This document shows, piece by piece, positions 45,063 through 57,573 of a stretch of DNA of 64,000 nt; positions within the stretch are counted from its first letter, which is position 1; every line of letters starts with the position of its first letter. Made by a program: the position numbers and the translations under genes. Source of the stretch: Aspidapion aeneum (taxonomy: Eukaryota; Arthropoda; Insecta; Coleoptera; Brentidae); assembly GCA_963576565.1 (NCBI GenBank), contig OY755038.1, positions 180,395,452 to 180,459,451 on the forward strand, read 5' to 3'. The notes beneath the pieces were generated by a model, which was not told where the DNA came from, did no database searches, and saw only the letters and a list, made by a program, of their open reading frames with translations.

Positions 45063-46990
45063 GACGGAACATCTGAAGCTAAATAAAAGCTTGTAATAAA
45101 AAAAAGCGTTTTTTTTATGTTGGCAGTGGCAAATAAGATTAAGGTTTACCCCGCCATAGGTAGTAAAAAAATCTTGATTTAATAATAATTTAAAAAAGGT
45201 TCCGCGATAATTAACTTACTTACTAGACGACTCACTACATCTTCCCGAAAAAAAATCTCCCTACGGAAATTTTCTAGGAGTGCAGCCAGGTGCTGAATAA
45301 GAATTTTAACTTTTTCTATGATTTTAGTAAAACTGGCAATTTTTGTAATAGCGTGCATGACAAATGTAAATAAATAAAAAAAATTCTGGTTTAAAAGTTA
45401 AAAAATGCCTAAACAAATAAGATTAATTTAACGGAATAAGGTTTTATATTACCGTTCGTTGGTAAATTTTAAGAAAATATATAAAAATTTGATCGGACTA
45501 TTCGGGATGAATAGCTTAAAATAATAATTGAATAGTAAAATTCTTAAGAGGTACCATAATAATAGGTAGTTTGCTGTTCTTATCCCTGGATCATTATAAA
45601 AAGGTTTTTCGTCGGTTACGGGAAAAGGCAATAAAAACTCAACTCAACAAACATTATTTAATATACTGTATGATATAATGTTTTTTGAGAAGACGAGTGT
45701 GTTGCCCTGCGAAAGTAGTCTTGCAAAACTGTAGAATAATTTTGACGGCTGACAGTCTAGATTATAAACGAAACGTCCCAAAGAATACTAAGAGTTTTTA
45801 TTGCCCTATCCCGTAACCCAAGAAAAAACTTATTATTATAATAGGGTAATAAAAATCATAAGTTTAAAATTGCTATTACCGAACTATTTTATTTTTATGG
45901 TTTTTAAAAAATTACGGAAAAAATAGATAACATCCACTAAGTAAATTATAACAAGAGCTCGGGAAAGGGGGAAATATAACACAATTTTCCTTCACCTGCA
46001 AATAAAAGGTGACATTACTCTATATTTTTCCAAAAATGAGTTTAAATAAAACTTCTTAATTGACATTTCCCTCATGCCCCAAGCAGCCGAAGCTGTTGGA
46101 GCATTCGATCAGTTAAGCTGCTGATTTTAGGACAGAATTTCGGATTATTGGATAAGAGAAGCGAGAACTCGAAACTTTAGAGATATAGGATACGTTTTTA
46201 AATTAGGCTTTATTAGTTGATTGGAGTTCTATTCATGAAACTGCGTCTCCGTTTCTAATTTTTAAACACGTTTTTTAGGGGTCACAGAAATCTACTAGTA
46301 TTTGACACAGTGGTTTCCAAACTATTTTCTATGGCGCCCCCTTTTTGAAATCTTAAATTTGCCACGCCCCCCTATCTCTGAGTAAAGAAAAAGGACTGTA
46401 TTTTTACTACAAAAAAACATTTATTTAAAAAAACGAAAATTTTGATTTACTTAATTTAGTGCGAAGAGTGCTGCTGCGCCATGTGATGTCTGTCCATGTG
46501 TGTGTCTGTCCGGCCCGCGGTAGCTCCTGAACCGCTAAACCGATTTTTATGCGAGTTTCAGAAAAAATAGTGCTCGACACTGTAACGATCTGAGAAAAGG
46601 TTGGTTGAAATCCATTAATGTAACAGTAATAAATAAGTTAATGTAACAGTAATAAATAAGTAGTAAATAACAGTTTTTTAACAGTTAAAAAATTGAAAAT
46701 CAATCAACAATTAGTCTTATAACCAAAATCTTCGTAAGAGCTTTTGTTTGGGAGATATTTATAAAAAACTGTTTTCGAGACTGGAATATGCCAATGGGCT
46801 AGGAAGGTATCAGATCCGTGATGTACCCATTTATTTTTGTAAATAAATACAAGTAAAATTAAATATTAATATTTGGTTAATAACCAAAATTTATTAAAAA
46901 CTGCATATTTTTTTATTACTTACTCCAATTTTTACCGCCGCTAAATTGAAAAGAAATCAGCGAGTCCTCAAACTATGTTTACACAATAAA
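45063..46990. other. Mostly unassigned; a hAT-like end near 46311
   Basis: CAGTGGTTTCCAAACT at 46311-46326 resembles the conserved end of many hAT elements. No matching right end or 8-bp duplication was found. A 23-bp direct duplication (TTAATGTAACAGTAATAAAT) lies at about 46615-46662. Nothing else is supported. Confidence 0.45.
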
Positions 46991-49333
46991 GGAGGAGGCA
47001 CTAAATACATTGTTTACCGGGATGCGTCAGATGAGCTGAATTTGAGATATGTTGAAGGCCAAACCTTCCTGATATTTGTACCAAAAAAAATTGGGGGTGT
47101 CGTAGGATTCGTTTTCGAGCTATACTTATTTAAATGCGCGCCACTGAATTATGGAAAAATATGACCTTTTGTAGTCTTTTGTAATAACTTATCGCCAAAT
47201 ATAATTAAAAAACTGATATTAGTCTTATTTTATTGACAAAAGAGTCCTTTTAAAAATTTTGTCAATTTTTGACATATAGTTTGCGTCACATACCCACAGA
47301 GTGGCTCAAAATAATTTTAAAAAAATACAGGAAAAGTACCTGAAACTAAAAATGCATGGTCAAAATTAAATTCACTTGTTTCATGTAAGTCGATTTAACT
47401 ATTCTAGAGTGATGTTTGCATAATAAGTTATGTGATAAGCTTACAGGGTATTTCAAAAAAAAAATCATTCAACGCATGACATGTTTACTAATTGTCTACG
47501 GAATAAGGTGTTTATCGGGATGCGTTAAATGAGGTAAATTTATGATATGTTAGGGCCCAAGCCATCCAAACACTTATCTCTTCGTTTTCGAGCTATAATT
47601 ATTGAAATCCGCGGCACTGTAATATAGAAAAATGTGACTGTGTGTAGTATTTTTTCTATAACTTCTCGTCAAATAGAAATAAAAAACCAATATTAATTTT
47701 ATTTAGTTGAAAAAAAGTCTTTTTAAGTATGTTCTCAATTTTTTTATAGTTTTTGTCACATATCTACAGAGTGGCTCAAAATATGAATAATAGAAATACA
47801 GGAATAATAGCTGGGATTTGTTAAATATACCTAAAGGGATGAAATTAAAAATGCATAGTCAAAATAAATTAATTTGGTTCAATAAGAGTCGTTATAAAGT
47901 AATATTTACATACATAATGGTTTATCTAGTAAACTTACAGGGTGAATCAAACATTTTTTAAATTAAACAAATGATAGATGTACTGTCTACCGAAATATTG
48001 TGTTTACCAGGATGCGTCAGATGAGGTAAATTTGAGATATGTTAGACCCTGAGCCATCCTGAAACTTACTTTAAAAAATTGGGGGGGGGAGGGTCATCGG
48101 TTTCGTTAGTGAGCTATACTCTGATGGATTTTTGCAACAACTTCTATCGCCTTATAAGGATAAAGAGTTGATATCAAAAATTTTGTTAATTAAGTTTGTT
48201 CACAGGCTTTTTTTCTGATGCAAAATTTTCTTGGCAGAACCCCGGAAAGGGGTGACTAGACCTCTTTTCGTCCCCATGTTTCCACATTCGACATTTCCTA
48301 TACTCGAACACAAAACCGACCACACAAGTATTAGGACGGTTTAGGCTCTAACATATCTCAAATTCACCGCATCTGATGCATCCCAGTAAACACACTATTC
48401 CATAGGCAATTAGTATATATGTCATTATTATTCCTTTATTTCTATTATTCATAATTTGAGCCGCTCTGTAGATGTTTGCCGAAAACTATATGTCAAAAAT
48501 TGAGAATATACTTAAAAAAAATCTTTTTTTTTCAACAAAATAAAATTAATACTGGTTTTTTATTTCTCTGACCAAAAGTTATTGCAAAAAAACTACAAAA
48601 ACTCACATTTTTCCATAATCTAGTGGCGCGCGTTTAAATAATTATAGCTCGAAAACGAAACCGATGACCCCCCCCCCCCCCAATTTTTTTGGCACAAGTA
48701 TCAGGACGGTTTGAGCTCTAACATATCTTAAATTTAACTCATTTCACGCATTTCGGTAAACACACTATTCCGTAGACAATTAGTAAACATGCCATGCGTT
48801 GAATGAAAATTTTTACATAACATGCGTTGAATTAAAAAAAATTACATACCCTGTAAGCTTATCACATAACCTATTATGCAAACACCACTCTAGAATAGTT
48901 AAAACGACTCACATGAAAGCAAGTGAAGTTAATTTTGACTATGCATTTTTAGTTTCCGTCCTTTATATTTAATAAATCTCAGGTATTTTTCCTGTATTTT
49001 GTTTTAAATTATTTTGAGCCACTCTGTAGGTATGTGATACAAACTATATGTCAAAAATTGATAAAATTCCTAAAAGGACTATTTGGTCAATAAAATAAGT
49101 CTAATGTCAGTTTTTTATTTTTATTTGGCGATAAGCTATTACAAAAAAACTACAAAATGTCATATTTTTTCATATTTCAGTGGCGCGTATTTAAATAAGT
49201 ATAGCTCGAAAACGAATCCTATGACCCTCCCAATATTTTTTGGTAGAAATATCAGGAAGGTTTGGCCTTCAACATATCTCAAATTCAGCTCACCTGACGC
49301 AGCCTGGTAAACAATGTATTTAGTGCCTCCTCC
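46991..49333. mobile_element. 2.3-kb palindrome with tandem-repeat arms
   Basis: Outer ends are GGAGGAGGCACTAAATACAT and its complement (ATGTATTTAGTGCCTCCTCC). The arms remain recognisable inward for about 1.1 kb each, and the centre lies around 48150-48290. Each arm is itself built from related units of roughly 400-540 bp. Each unit starts with a GTTTACC(G/A)GGATGCG string and contains TTCGAGCTATA and AGAGTGGCTCAAAAT. Left-arm unit starts are near 46991, 47494 and 47982. No protein frame is present. A partial third copy lies at 57574-58400. No target duplication could be defined. Confidence 0.85.
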
Positions 49334-49702
49334 TTTTATCTTAATTGGACAAATTTTACTACCCTAAACATTCTGAAATTCTTGACAATGGTGTATAAAA
49401 AGCTCAAGTAATATCTAAGAAAACCATTTTAGGGAAGTTACCTACATACCTATTATATTAATTATTAGTTAGACATAAACTAAACATAAAAAATATGCAA
49501 CTAGTGAATACATCAACATATGAACGTAAAAGCAAAGATAATTAATATAATCCTCCTTGGTAAAACAATAAATAAACTTATTTTTTAATAATTAAACGGG
49601 AGAGAGGACAGTATAATTATGATTGGTCATGTTAAGCACTAACAATGCTTTGGCCTTTGATGCCGGATTGTTAATATTTTCTTATTTTTATTTGCATTTC
49701 GT

Positions 49703-49925
49703 TGGCCTAACTGCAATACCCCGTATCTAACATTTTGATAAATTTTAGATTACTTATTTGTGATTTAGGCAAAATGAGCTGGTTCATATGATATGTATAA
49801 TGATATAAGACATATATGCGTGGGAAATCACAAATATAGCAAATATATTCTTTTACAGCTAAACTGTTTTTTGCTTCCCCTGTAAAGTTGCCTTTTTTCA
49901 GATACGGGGTATTGCAGTTAGGCCA
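49703..49925. mobile_element. MITE family D, 223 bp
   Basis: Perfect 25-bp terminal inverted repeats begin TGGCCTAACTGCAATACCCC and end at GTATCT; the complement closes at 49925. The core is AT-rich. TCG occurs near both ends, so a 3-bp duplication is possible but not clear. An open frame across it is coincidental. Confidence 0.85.
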
Positions 49926-52900
49926 TCGATTTGTCAAACATAACTTTTTGTCATTTTAAAATTGAATTACATTAGGACTCTCGCGTCCCCCTTAATATTG
50001 GTCTGCGCCCTCCCTAGGCTAGGCAAGAAAACGTTTATTTCATATATGAAAACAAGCTTAATGGGTCATTCATTAACGCTATAAAAAATAACGTTGCTAA
50101 AAACTGCGTTGTAATAACGCCATTATCAAATTAAAACAGAACTGTTTTTAGGTGATTTTTATCAACGTTAAAATCACATTAGATTCACGCCTTTTCTACA
50201 CGAATTTTAAAACGCTACTTGCATGGCTTTTCTACCGAATAATTTTGACATTTTTCTAGCAGCAGCGCCACCTATTGTCGGCATTTTTAATTTTGACGAA
50301 ATCTATCAGGCAGTGCTTTAGCCTCTATACTCCAAATACCTGTTTAGAAACTGATTCCTGATCCTTTACGATCACGACGCATTAGTGTTTACTGTTAAAA
50401 AATCTTGTTTAGCTTTTAAAAAATACATAATGTATATAGATTCTTTAAAATTGCCTTGAAGTGGTGTATTCTTAAACTAGTGAACTTTTATAACTTCATT
50501 TCGCGTCTCTTTTATTTTAAAAAAATGTTATTTAAAAAACTTGACCAAAAAAGGCGCAGAAAGTTAGTAGGTTTTAGAAGTTTTAATCTAGTGGCGTTTT
50601 AGAACATGTTGTGGAGGAGTTTTCAAGTGTGAATTTGAGACATGAAAATATCGAGGGTAAAAAACACGTTATATACACAGCACCAGAAACTTTAGCAATA
50701 AGTGGATTTTTATAGCTTGATTTCTCCTTGTTTTTAAGTTATCTTTAAGCATGTAGATTTAACAAAATAAATATTACATGGTATGAGGTTGTTATCAAGT
50801 AAAAAGAAACTTTGTTATTTTTGTCCACGTTAATTTAATGTTGATGTGATTTTTGTGCTATGTGGGTTATTTCTTGTTGATATGCCTGGTTGATATTTCT
50901 TCATTAAAATTCCCAAGTTTAAAGAAGTTTGTTTGTTTCCTTGTAAAGACATGACCTGTAACAAAAGATATAGCTGCAGTAGTTTAAAAATAAAATTAAA
51001 AAATGCAAACGCAGACATTAATCCACTTGCTTTTAACACATTTTATCTCTTAAATTATGTAATATATAAATCTGGCTTTAATACGTAGATAGATGCATTT
51101 TTATTTGCAAATTTTATACTATAAATAGTTAAGTATGTACAACAGAAACAATTTATGAATTTCGAGCTACATGCTAATTTATGTAGCAAAACTTTTTTTC
51201 ATCATACATGGTAGATACTTACTGGCTAGGGTACAATAATAATTGCAATAACTAAAAAAGGTTTGAGTAAGTATTTTCCAAATAATTTTTTTAAACAATA
51301 ATACACCTAAAAATACAAAAACATATGATATAAGCACAAAATGCCAAAAATACCACAGACTATTAAATAAGAAGGAAAAACTTGGATGGTCGATTATTAT
51401 CAGCATTGCCAACCTGCTAGTTCCGGTGCTCTGGATTAAAATGGCGAAGGTAAACAACTCGCGGGTTACCCTAATGTTAGAGTTGACCCAGTGCTAGCAA
51501 ACACGACGAGTTAACCTTCCATTGAAAAACCAGCCCTTTTAGAAGTAAAGTTTATTTCTCCAAAAGGTGAAGAAGTCTTAAGATTGTACCTCTTACATAC
51601 AAAATCGATATGCCTGAAGGTTTTTCCAAATTCCTTCAAAAAATACCCGAAAAAGCCACTTATAAGTTTTTGTAGATACACAATTTATTCCTGGCACACC
51701 AAAAAGAACAGGGTAAAGTTAAGAACTATTTCTTTTATATTTCGTGTCTGTATATAGTTCCGTTATCAGACATATTTAGTGGCGGCGTTATACCGAAGGT
51801 GCTATATTTTAAGCCGTTATCTGTTTTAGTTTACCACAACACGCCAAGCTTCTTTCCAATTGATATAGCAAGTTTATTTCGGTTGTAAAATGTCTATACT
51901 TTTGTCAGACATTTTCGTAGATTAGGAGCTAACTGCTGTGAACAAGTCACATTTTAGAGCGTTCCCATTTTTAGTAAGAAGTTACATAATCATTCGATGT
52001 TCAGCAATCTACAGACTTTGATAACTGCTTAGTATAATAGTTAACATTATACCGCCGGTGTATTTGTTAAGTGACGAGTATTTAACTGAATTTTCTCATA
52101 TAGCTTTATTTTGCAGAAACCCCCAACTTTCTCCCTGGCGAAAATTTCTTGATTGATTCGTAACAGAGTGCGTGAGTGCAGAAATCTTTCGAGCTTCGGA
52201 CTGACTAAATCAAGCCTGCAATTTCGTGTATAACATTGCCAATTGTTTTCAAACACATTCTTACAGATAAAAAAGCGGGTTACTAGTTCTTTAGTGTTAT
52301 TTTTATCATAAATTACCAAGTAAAAAAGGAAAAGTAAAGAATTAGGAACCGGCAATTTTTTTTCTAATATAAACCTATTTGGCGTAAGTGGGCCACCCCA
52401 AAATAAAATAGTTGATTTTTTGCAGTTTACAAGACTGCAATACTAGTGGTTAAATTGTATTTCTTTTATGTTATTTGGAAGAAAATTGTTTGTCTCATTA
52501 AAATATTTAAGATATTTAAGGGACCACTGAGTCCTCCGAAAATGTCATATTTTGGGGTAAATATTGCTTGTTTAATTGATTTTTTTTCCCTTTGATATCA
52601 AATTGGGTTATTCTGTTTTAGGATAGTGATGCAACTAGGATAATAATGAAGCTTAGATCGCCAGGGTCATGAAGATACTGATTCACGAAAAAAGTATTAA
52701 ACACAATTTTCGACAGTTTTAGGTTGAATTAGATTATTATTTTTGGGAATATAACATAGGGTGTTATTAAATAACATGCTAATTTTTAAGAATGTAATTC
52801 CTAAGTCCATTTCGAAAAAAAAACTTATATGAACACATGTTCTAAATGTCTAACCAGTTGATATACAAGATTTTAAAGATTTAAAAAAAATATACCGTTT

Positions 52901-53296
52901 ATTAATATCGGTAATACTGCTTTGGATATTTTTGTAAAATTAGTACACACTTTCTATTTATTATGAGCATTTTCTGATGTATAACATTTCTTTTAAATTC
53001 GACGAGTCAGTCACCTTCGTGCCGGAATCAAATTTTCTTGTTACACCACTGGTTTTTTTTTAAATAATAAAGCAATTTTTATTTTTTTTTAGATGGTACA
53101 GTTTTTATATAAGAAATAAATTCATTTATTTTGGTCAAAATAAAAAAAACATGTTATACATCAGAAAATGCTTCTTGATAACATATTATATTAAACAGGA
53201 GATTTTTTGAACATTTTTATCACCCTGTAGGTCAAACGTTATAACATCTAGGATACATTAACAAGATATAAAAGGCAACTTCAAAGGGGTAAAGTC
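49926..53296. other. 3.4 kb without a recognisable gene
   Basis: AT-rich, with short frames only and no supported feature. A small inverted pair (TCTGATGTATAACAT near 52975 and ATGTTATACATCAGA near 53153) is present. Confidence 0.5.
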
Positions 53297-53520
53297 AACC
53301 ACGGACATCGGTGTTTCGGAAAAAGGCATTTCCACCCCCAGCGTGACTTGCCTGACTACAGTAATCAAAATAGGTGAAACCTATTTCTCATTCAACGTGA
53401 CACCTATTTTTTCATAATTTTTGATTTACCTTGTATCTTGTAGTCAGTTTGATTACTGTAGTCAAGCAAGCCACGATGAGGATGGAAATACCTTTTTCCG
53501 AAACACCGGTGTCCGTGGTA
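53297..53520. mobile_element. MITE family E, about 224 bp
   Basis: Imperfect inverted repeats of about 70 bp start CCACGGACATCGGTGTTTCG on the left and end in the complement (CGAAACACCGGTGTCCGTGG) on the right. Inner parts include GACTACAGTAATCAAA and TTTGATTACTGTAGTC. Target duplication is not clear. Confidence 0.8.
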
Positions 53521-53591
53521 GAGGTGTTGATTTTCGTTACTTTTGAATACCCGGTAAATCAAAAAGAATAAACCTATTTTTTATTCTACGA

Positions 53592-53798
53592 GTGAAACGA
53601 CAGCAACCAAGGAAACTAAGTCCATGGCGGGACGAAAACGTCCACCGGTCTATAAGGAAGAAAGACATTTTGTCACAGTTCAACCAGACCATGCTATCAC
53701 CGTCTCCACGGTATCGGTTTGAAACCGAAAACAATGCCGTTAACAGAGCGATGCGTAGCGAGTTCAGTGAAGCATTTAAGTGCGGAAAAATATTTTAG
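53592..53798 (+). other. Short unassigned open frame of higher GC
   Basis: A 68-residue frame (starting MKRQQPRKLSPWRDENVHRS) lies between two MITEs and is overlapped by a frame on the other strand. No family is recognised. It could be an exon fragment or chance. Confidence 0.2.
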
Positions 53799-53805
53799 AA
53801 TAAAA

Positions 53806-54524
53806 AAACACCCAACTGCTAAATCTGCTTGTACCTACTAGTCGCAGTTGGGTACAAAAATTGATATACAGGGTGTCCCATAACTTAGGGGCCATAGTTC
53901 AACAAGTGATAAAGGAGGTCATGCCTGATAAAAAAGTTCCTATAATGCATGGGTCAAAACTCTTTCTTTGTCAATTTTTTAAACTTAACTTTTTTTAAAA
54001 ACGCAGTAAAAATATGAAATTGGGGTTAAAGTCCTATATTAGAAACAAGAGCAATAATTATAGTGAACTTAAAATAATTTAAAAAAAATATGCGGTCAAT
54101 TAAATAATTTTTATACGTTTTTGGAGGTTACTTTGACAGCCTGTAACTCTAATTTTATAAAAAAAAAGAATATAACATTTTTTGAATCACAATTAGCTGA
54201 GTATTCAGCTGACTGTGACAGATTTTCCTTTTTTTGTAAAACCCTTTTTCCCCCACTCCTCTAACTAACAGATGTGTGTATCCCATGTTATACAAACGCT
54301 TTTTTTCGGAAAAATAACCTCCTATGGCACCTGCTGCACTAGGGCCCCTAAGTTATTGGACACCCTGTATATACATATACTGTACGACTTGCTTCAACTT
54401 GTAGTATTGATGCCCAAAGCGCACGAAATTATACAGTTTTGTATTTTCATGAATCAGGTGATTGGGTAATTTTGTACCCAACTGCGACTAGTAGGTACAA
54501 GTAGATTTAGCAGTTGGGTGTTTT
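53806..54524. mobile_element. Outer MITE of a nested pair
   Basis: Terminal inverted repeats of about 50 bp: ACACCCAACTGCTAAATCTG, then GTACCTACTAGTCGCAGTTG at the left, with the complement at 54470-54524. Its interior has been entered by a second MITE (53867-54369). Confidence 0.87.
53867..54369. mobile_element. Inner MITE, TACAGGGTGTCC ends, TA target
   Basis: Inverted ends TACAGGGTGTCCCATAACTT and complement AGTTATTGGACACCCTGTA, each followed inward by AGGGGCC or its complement. TA flanks both sides. It sits inside the outer element, so it is the younger insertion. Confidence 0.85.
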
Positions 54525-54659
54525 ATTTTATTTATTTTTTATTTATTTCCAATCTTTAGGTTTAATTCTTATTTAGCCTTATAGAAAGCACTATGCATTT
54601 ACCATTCATTTAGCGCTACCCGGAAAGTACTTGTAAATTTTCTGCGAACGTGAACAGTG

Positions 54660-55230
54660 TCCATTTTTTGTTTTTCTTTTGTTGTTGAAGGTAAGGGAGA
54701 GAAGAGGGAGGGGGGAACCAGTGAAATGGTGTTGAAAAAATCTTATCGTGGTTGCAGAAAGAATTTTGGAAAATTTGTGGAAGCTATAGCTACAACTATT
54801 ACTAATAAGAGGGGCGGGAAGGAGTGAGGGAGATAGAGAGGGGAACTAGTAGAATGGTGTTAAGAAAAATCTTAAAGCATGTGCAGAAATAAGTTTTGAA
54901 ATTGTTCTTTATTTGATAAAATTATGCGAATATGGTTTTTGAAGAGGGTAGGGGAAATTACAGGAGGGGAGTTGGGTGGGAGCAGGGAAAACTACAATGT
55001 AATTACAGCAAATTAGAGGACATTGCAACGGGTGATCAAACGGATTTCATTAAAATCGCCTGAAATTTAGGTAATTTGTATGCCATTTAGCCTACTGTGA
55101 CAAAATGGAGTCTGACGACTATAGCACCTTCGGAATCAGTAGCCATTCAACGACATCTCTTTTGTCAAAATCGGATAAGCCGTTTAGCCTCTAGCGCGAC
55201 ACAAACATACATACATACATATAGGAAATA
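54660..55230 (+). repeat. Purine-rich repeat with LINE/Helitron-like 3' tail
   Basis: GGGAGAGAAGAGGGAGGGGG-type strings recur about every 140-180 bp (near 54690, 54810, 54950), each followed by related text with AATGGTGTT. The segment ends AATCGGATAAGCCGTTTAGC and a (CATA)n run at 55205-55222. The design resembles the array at 44529-45062 but the sequence differs. Class undetermined. Confidence 0.5.
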
Positions 55231-55979
55231 GGAAATATTATGAACAAAAACTTCAAATCTATACAGGTTTTTCAAAATTTGACATATCGGTGTGGAAATT
55301 TTTTTTTTGCCACACCGTGCCGAAAAACGAATTATGCGCACTAAAAATAGTGTCGAAAATACGAATTTTCACACGCTCGTAGTATAAGATATTGTTATAA
55401 AACAAAATATTTAAACAAGCTTAAAGTTGCAAAATATTCATACGGTTGTCAATGTATTATTATTTGAAATAGAGGAAGTATTGTATGCATTTTATTCAAG
55501 TGATGGCATGCCCTAAGCCAGACCCTTATGGGTCCATTGTGCTCACATACCTACTGAGTTTGACTACTCAGTACATAGAAAAACACTCTACACTACAAAA
55601 AAAATTATTTAAGCTAAACAATTTAGCCTAAAATTACCAACACCTTTCCTAAAGTAGAGAATGCAAGCAACCCTATCCACGGTTTCTGGATCCTACATCG
55701 ATCTTACTCTATCATATCATCATCATCATCATATGTGGTTAGGTTATTCCCGAGATTATTCCCATATCCAGGGTAAATGGATCCCCAGACACCAGGAGCT
55801 AAAAATTTAAGAATAAAAAATAAATAAGTAGGTAGGTGTTAATTTTTCTTTCGCAAATTGCAAACGACTGCGGCTGCTCTAGGTATTTTAGTTCTAATTT
55901 CTGTCCCATCGAATAATTTTTTTATAACAACAAATGGTGATTTTATTTAAAAATAGTGAAAAGTTTATTCTGCCTAATA
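55231..55979. other. Unassigned AT-rich sequence
   Basis: No supported gene. An (ATC)n microsatellite lies at about 55716-55730. Confidence 0.5.
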
Positions 55980-56255
55980 GAGAATTATTGAAATAAAGCC
56001 AGGCTATAATAGTGCCAGGCACAATTTTGATACTTTCACATTGTAATATCACCTGTGATCTTTCAACACGCGGGCTTTGTTTACTATATGAACCGGAATA
56101 AATAGTGCCTTCTTTTATTAATTAAAAATAAACGACAAAAGTTTTAATTCGACTTTGGTATGTCAATTTTGAAGGAATAACTGTTAGTTTTCAATGTGAC
56201 TGTGACAAAATAGTGCCTGGCACAATTTTAGCCTGTCTGGATATCAATAATTCTC
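55980..56255 (-). mobile_element. MITE family A, copy 3
   Basis: A full-length, 276-bp copy in the opposite orientation to 347-612. Ends are GAGAATTATTGAAATAAAGC and CAATAATTCTC, with TA on both sides (55978-55979 and 56256-56257... the right TA is at 56256-56257). Inner strings (AAGGCACTATTTATTCCGG and TTAAAACTTT-CGTCGTTTAT) match the first two copies in complement. Confidence 0.88.
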
Positions 56256-56257
56256 TA

Positions 56258-56680
56258 ATGTTTATTTTCCTGGCCTCAAATTTAATATAGCGCGCCACCA
56301 AATACTTGTTCCCTATTTTAATTTTAGAGACACGTTACCTCTAAAATTGAAATTGGCAACCAAGGTGAGGTTTCAACTTGAAACAAAATTTTAGAGCTCA
56401 TTTGTATTTATTTATTTTAAACACGACGTTTCGGTTAGTCAGTATCTCTAGCCGTTTTCAAGGGTAAAGTAAACAATCCAGTCTACAGGCTAACTAATTA
56501 TACTACTTGGTGTGGAGTAGGGGGTGACCTAAAAACAAACTTCTTATAACTCCTTGTTTTGTAGCAACAGAATGATTAAACTTAAAATTAAGGTACTGTC
56601 CCGTGTGTGATCATCGACTACGAGTTTTAAACAAAAAGTTTCAGCTTGTTATGACGGGGTTTGATTGTAATTTCTAATTC
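56258..56680. other. Stretch without a recognisable gene
   Basis: No feature supported. TTCTAATTC at 56672-56680 is the left direct repeat of the next element. Confidence 0.4.
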
Positions 56681-56927
56681 CAGGGGTGGCTCGATCGCCG
56701 ATTTTTGTACACCAGAAGGAAATACCTACGGTATTTCCTGAGGTATTTCCCAGTATTTCATCAAATTTCAATGGTATTTCCTGGTATTTCCCAAGCAATG
56801 GTACTTCCTAGTATTTCCCCCTTGGTATTTTTAATAGTATTTCCTGTATATTTCACGGTAGTTCCCAAGTATTTCCTGGTATTTCCCGTAACCTGTACAC
56901 CAAAAGGAAATACGGAGTCACCCCTCG
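56681..56927. mobile_element. hAT-like MITE with TATTTCC minisatellite core
   Basis: Left end CAGGGGTGGCTCGATCG; right end GGAGTCACCCCTCG, an imperfect inverted match. TTCTAATTC is directly repeated at 56672-56680 and 56928-56936, giving an 8-9 bp duplication. The interior consists largely of degenerate GGTATTTCCC-type units, about 15 of them, between two direct copies of GTACACCA(G/A)AAGGAAATAC. No coding capacity. Confidence 0.75.
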
Positions 56928-56936
56928 TTCTAATTC

Positions 56937-57573
56937 TGTATTTTTTTAAAATTTACCCGATTTCTTTTCAAGATTTCTGTAAATCAATCTTTATTTTACA
57001 TATTTAAAAGCAAGTATGTCGAAAACTAATCTATTTATTTTTTAAAATAATATCAACCCTTTAAATGAATGAAATTTTTTTTTCGAGCAAGGTATACTTG
57101 ACCTACATTCCAGTATGCTTCTGGTGTTTCATGTCGGTTTTTAAAAAAAATCAGTCAGATACTTCACAGGTTTTGCAAGGCTTACTGCAGCTCACCCTGT
57201 AAATTTCCGGGATCTATCCGTAAAGTTTACGTTTCCGGTCTAGTCTAAACACCTTTAGCAAAGCCGCTAGCTCATGAACTACACCTTTTACGGCCAGAAT
57301 TTCTCCGTAAATTTTCACATTATCCAGATAACGTTGACCGAAACCACGGGGCAATATACAGTAAACAGCAGTAGCGCACACGCTGCCCAACGATCATAAT
57401 TTACGTTACACTTGGGACGCAGGGATCGGACATATCGGATATAATACGACCTATATCTGAGGACCGGAATTCGCAGCGTATAAATGTTGGCATTATAAAA
57501 TATGATACGGAATGATAAAACTATTTATGGATTAGGAATAAGATCAGTGCAGATAATTTTAAAAAGTCAAAAA
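56937..57573. other. Stretch without a recognisable gene
   Basis: Nothing supported. Confidence 0.4.

Noticed and set aside
46311..46450. A complete hAT transposon starting with CAGTGGTTTCCAAAC
   Set aside because: No complementary right end or 8-bp duplication could be found; at most a solo end.
47000..49330. CRISPR-like or bacterial repeat array
   Set aside because: Units are hundreds of bases long, diverged and inverted, with no short constant repeat and spacer pattern; the window is eukaryotic.
51179..51457. Membrane protein on the minus strand
   Set aside because: Hydrophobic residues arise from AT-rich codons; no family is recognised and no related frame continues.
52047..52355. A 102-residue protein on the minus strand
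   Set aside because: No motif, and composition is typical of random AT-rich sequence.
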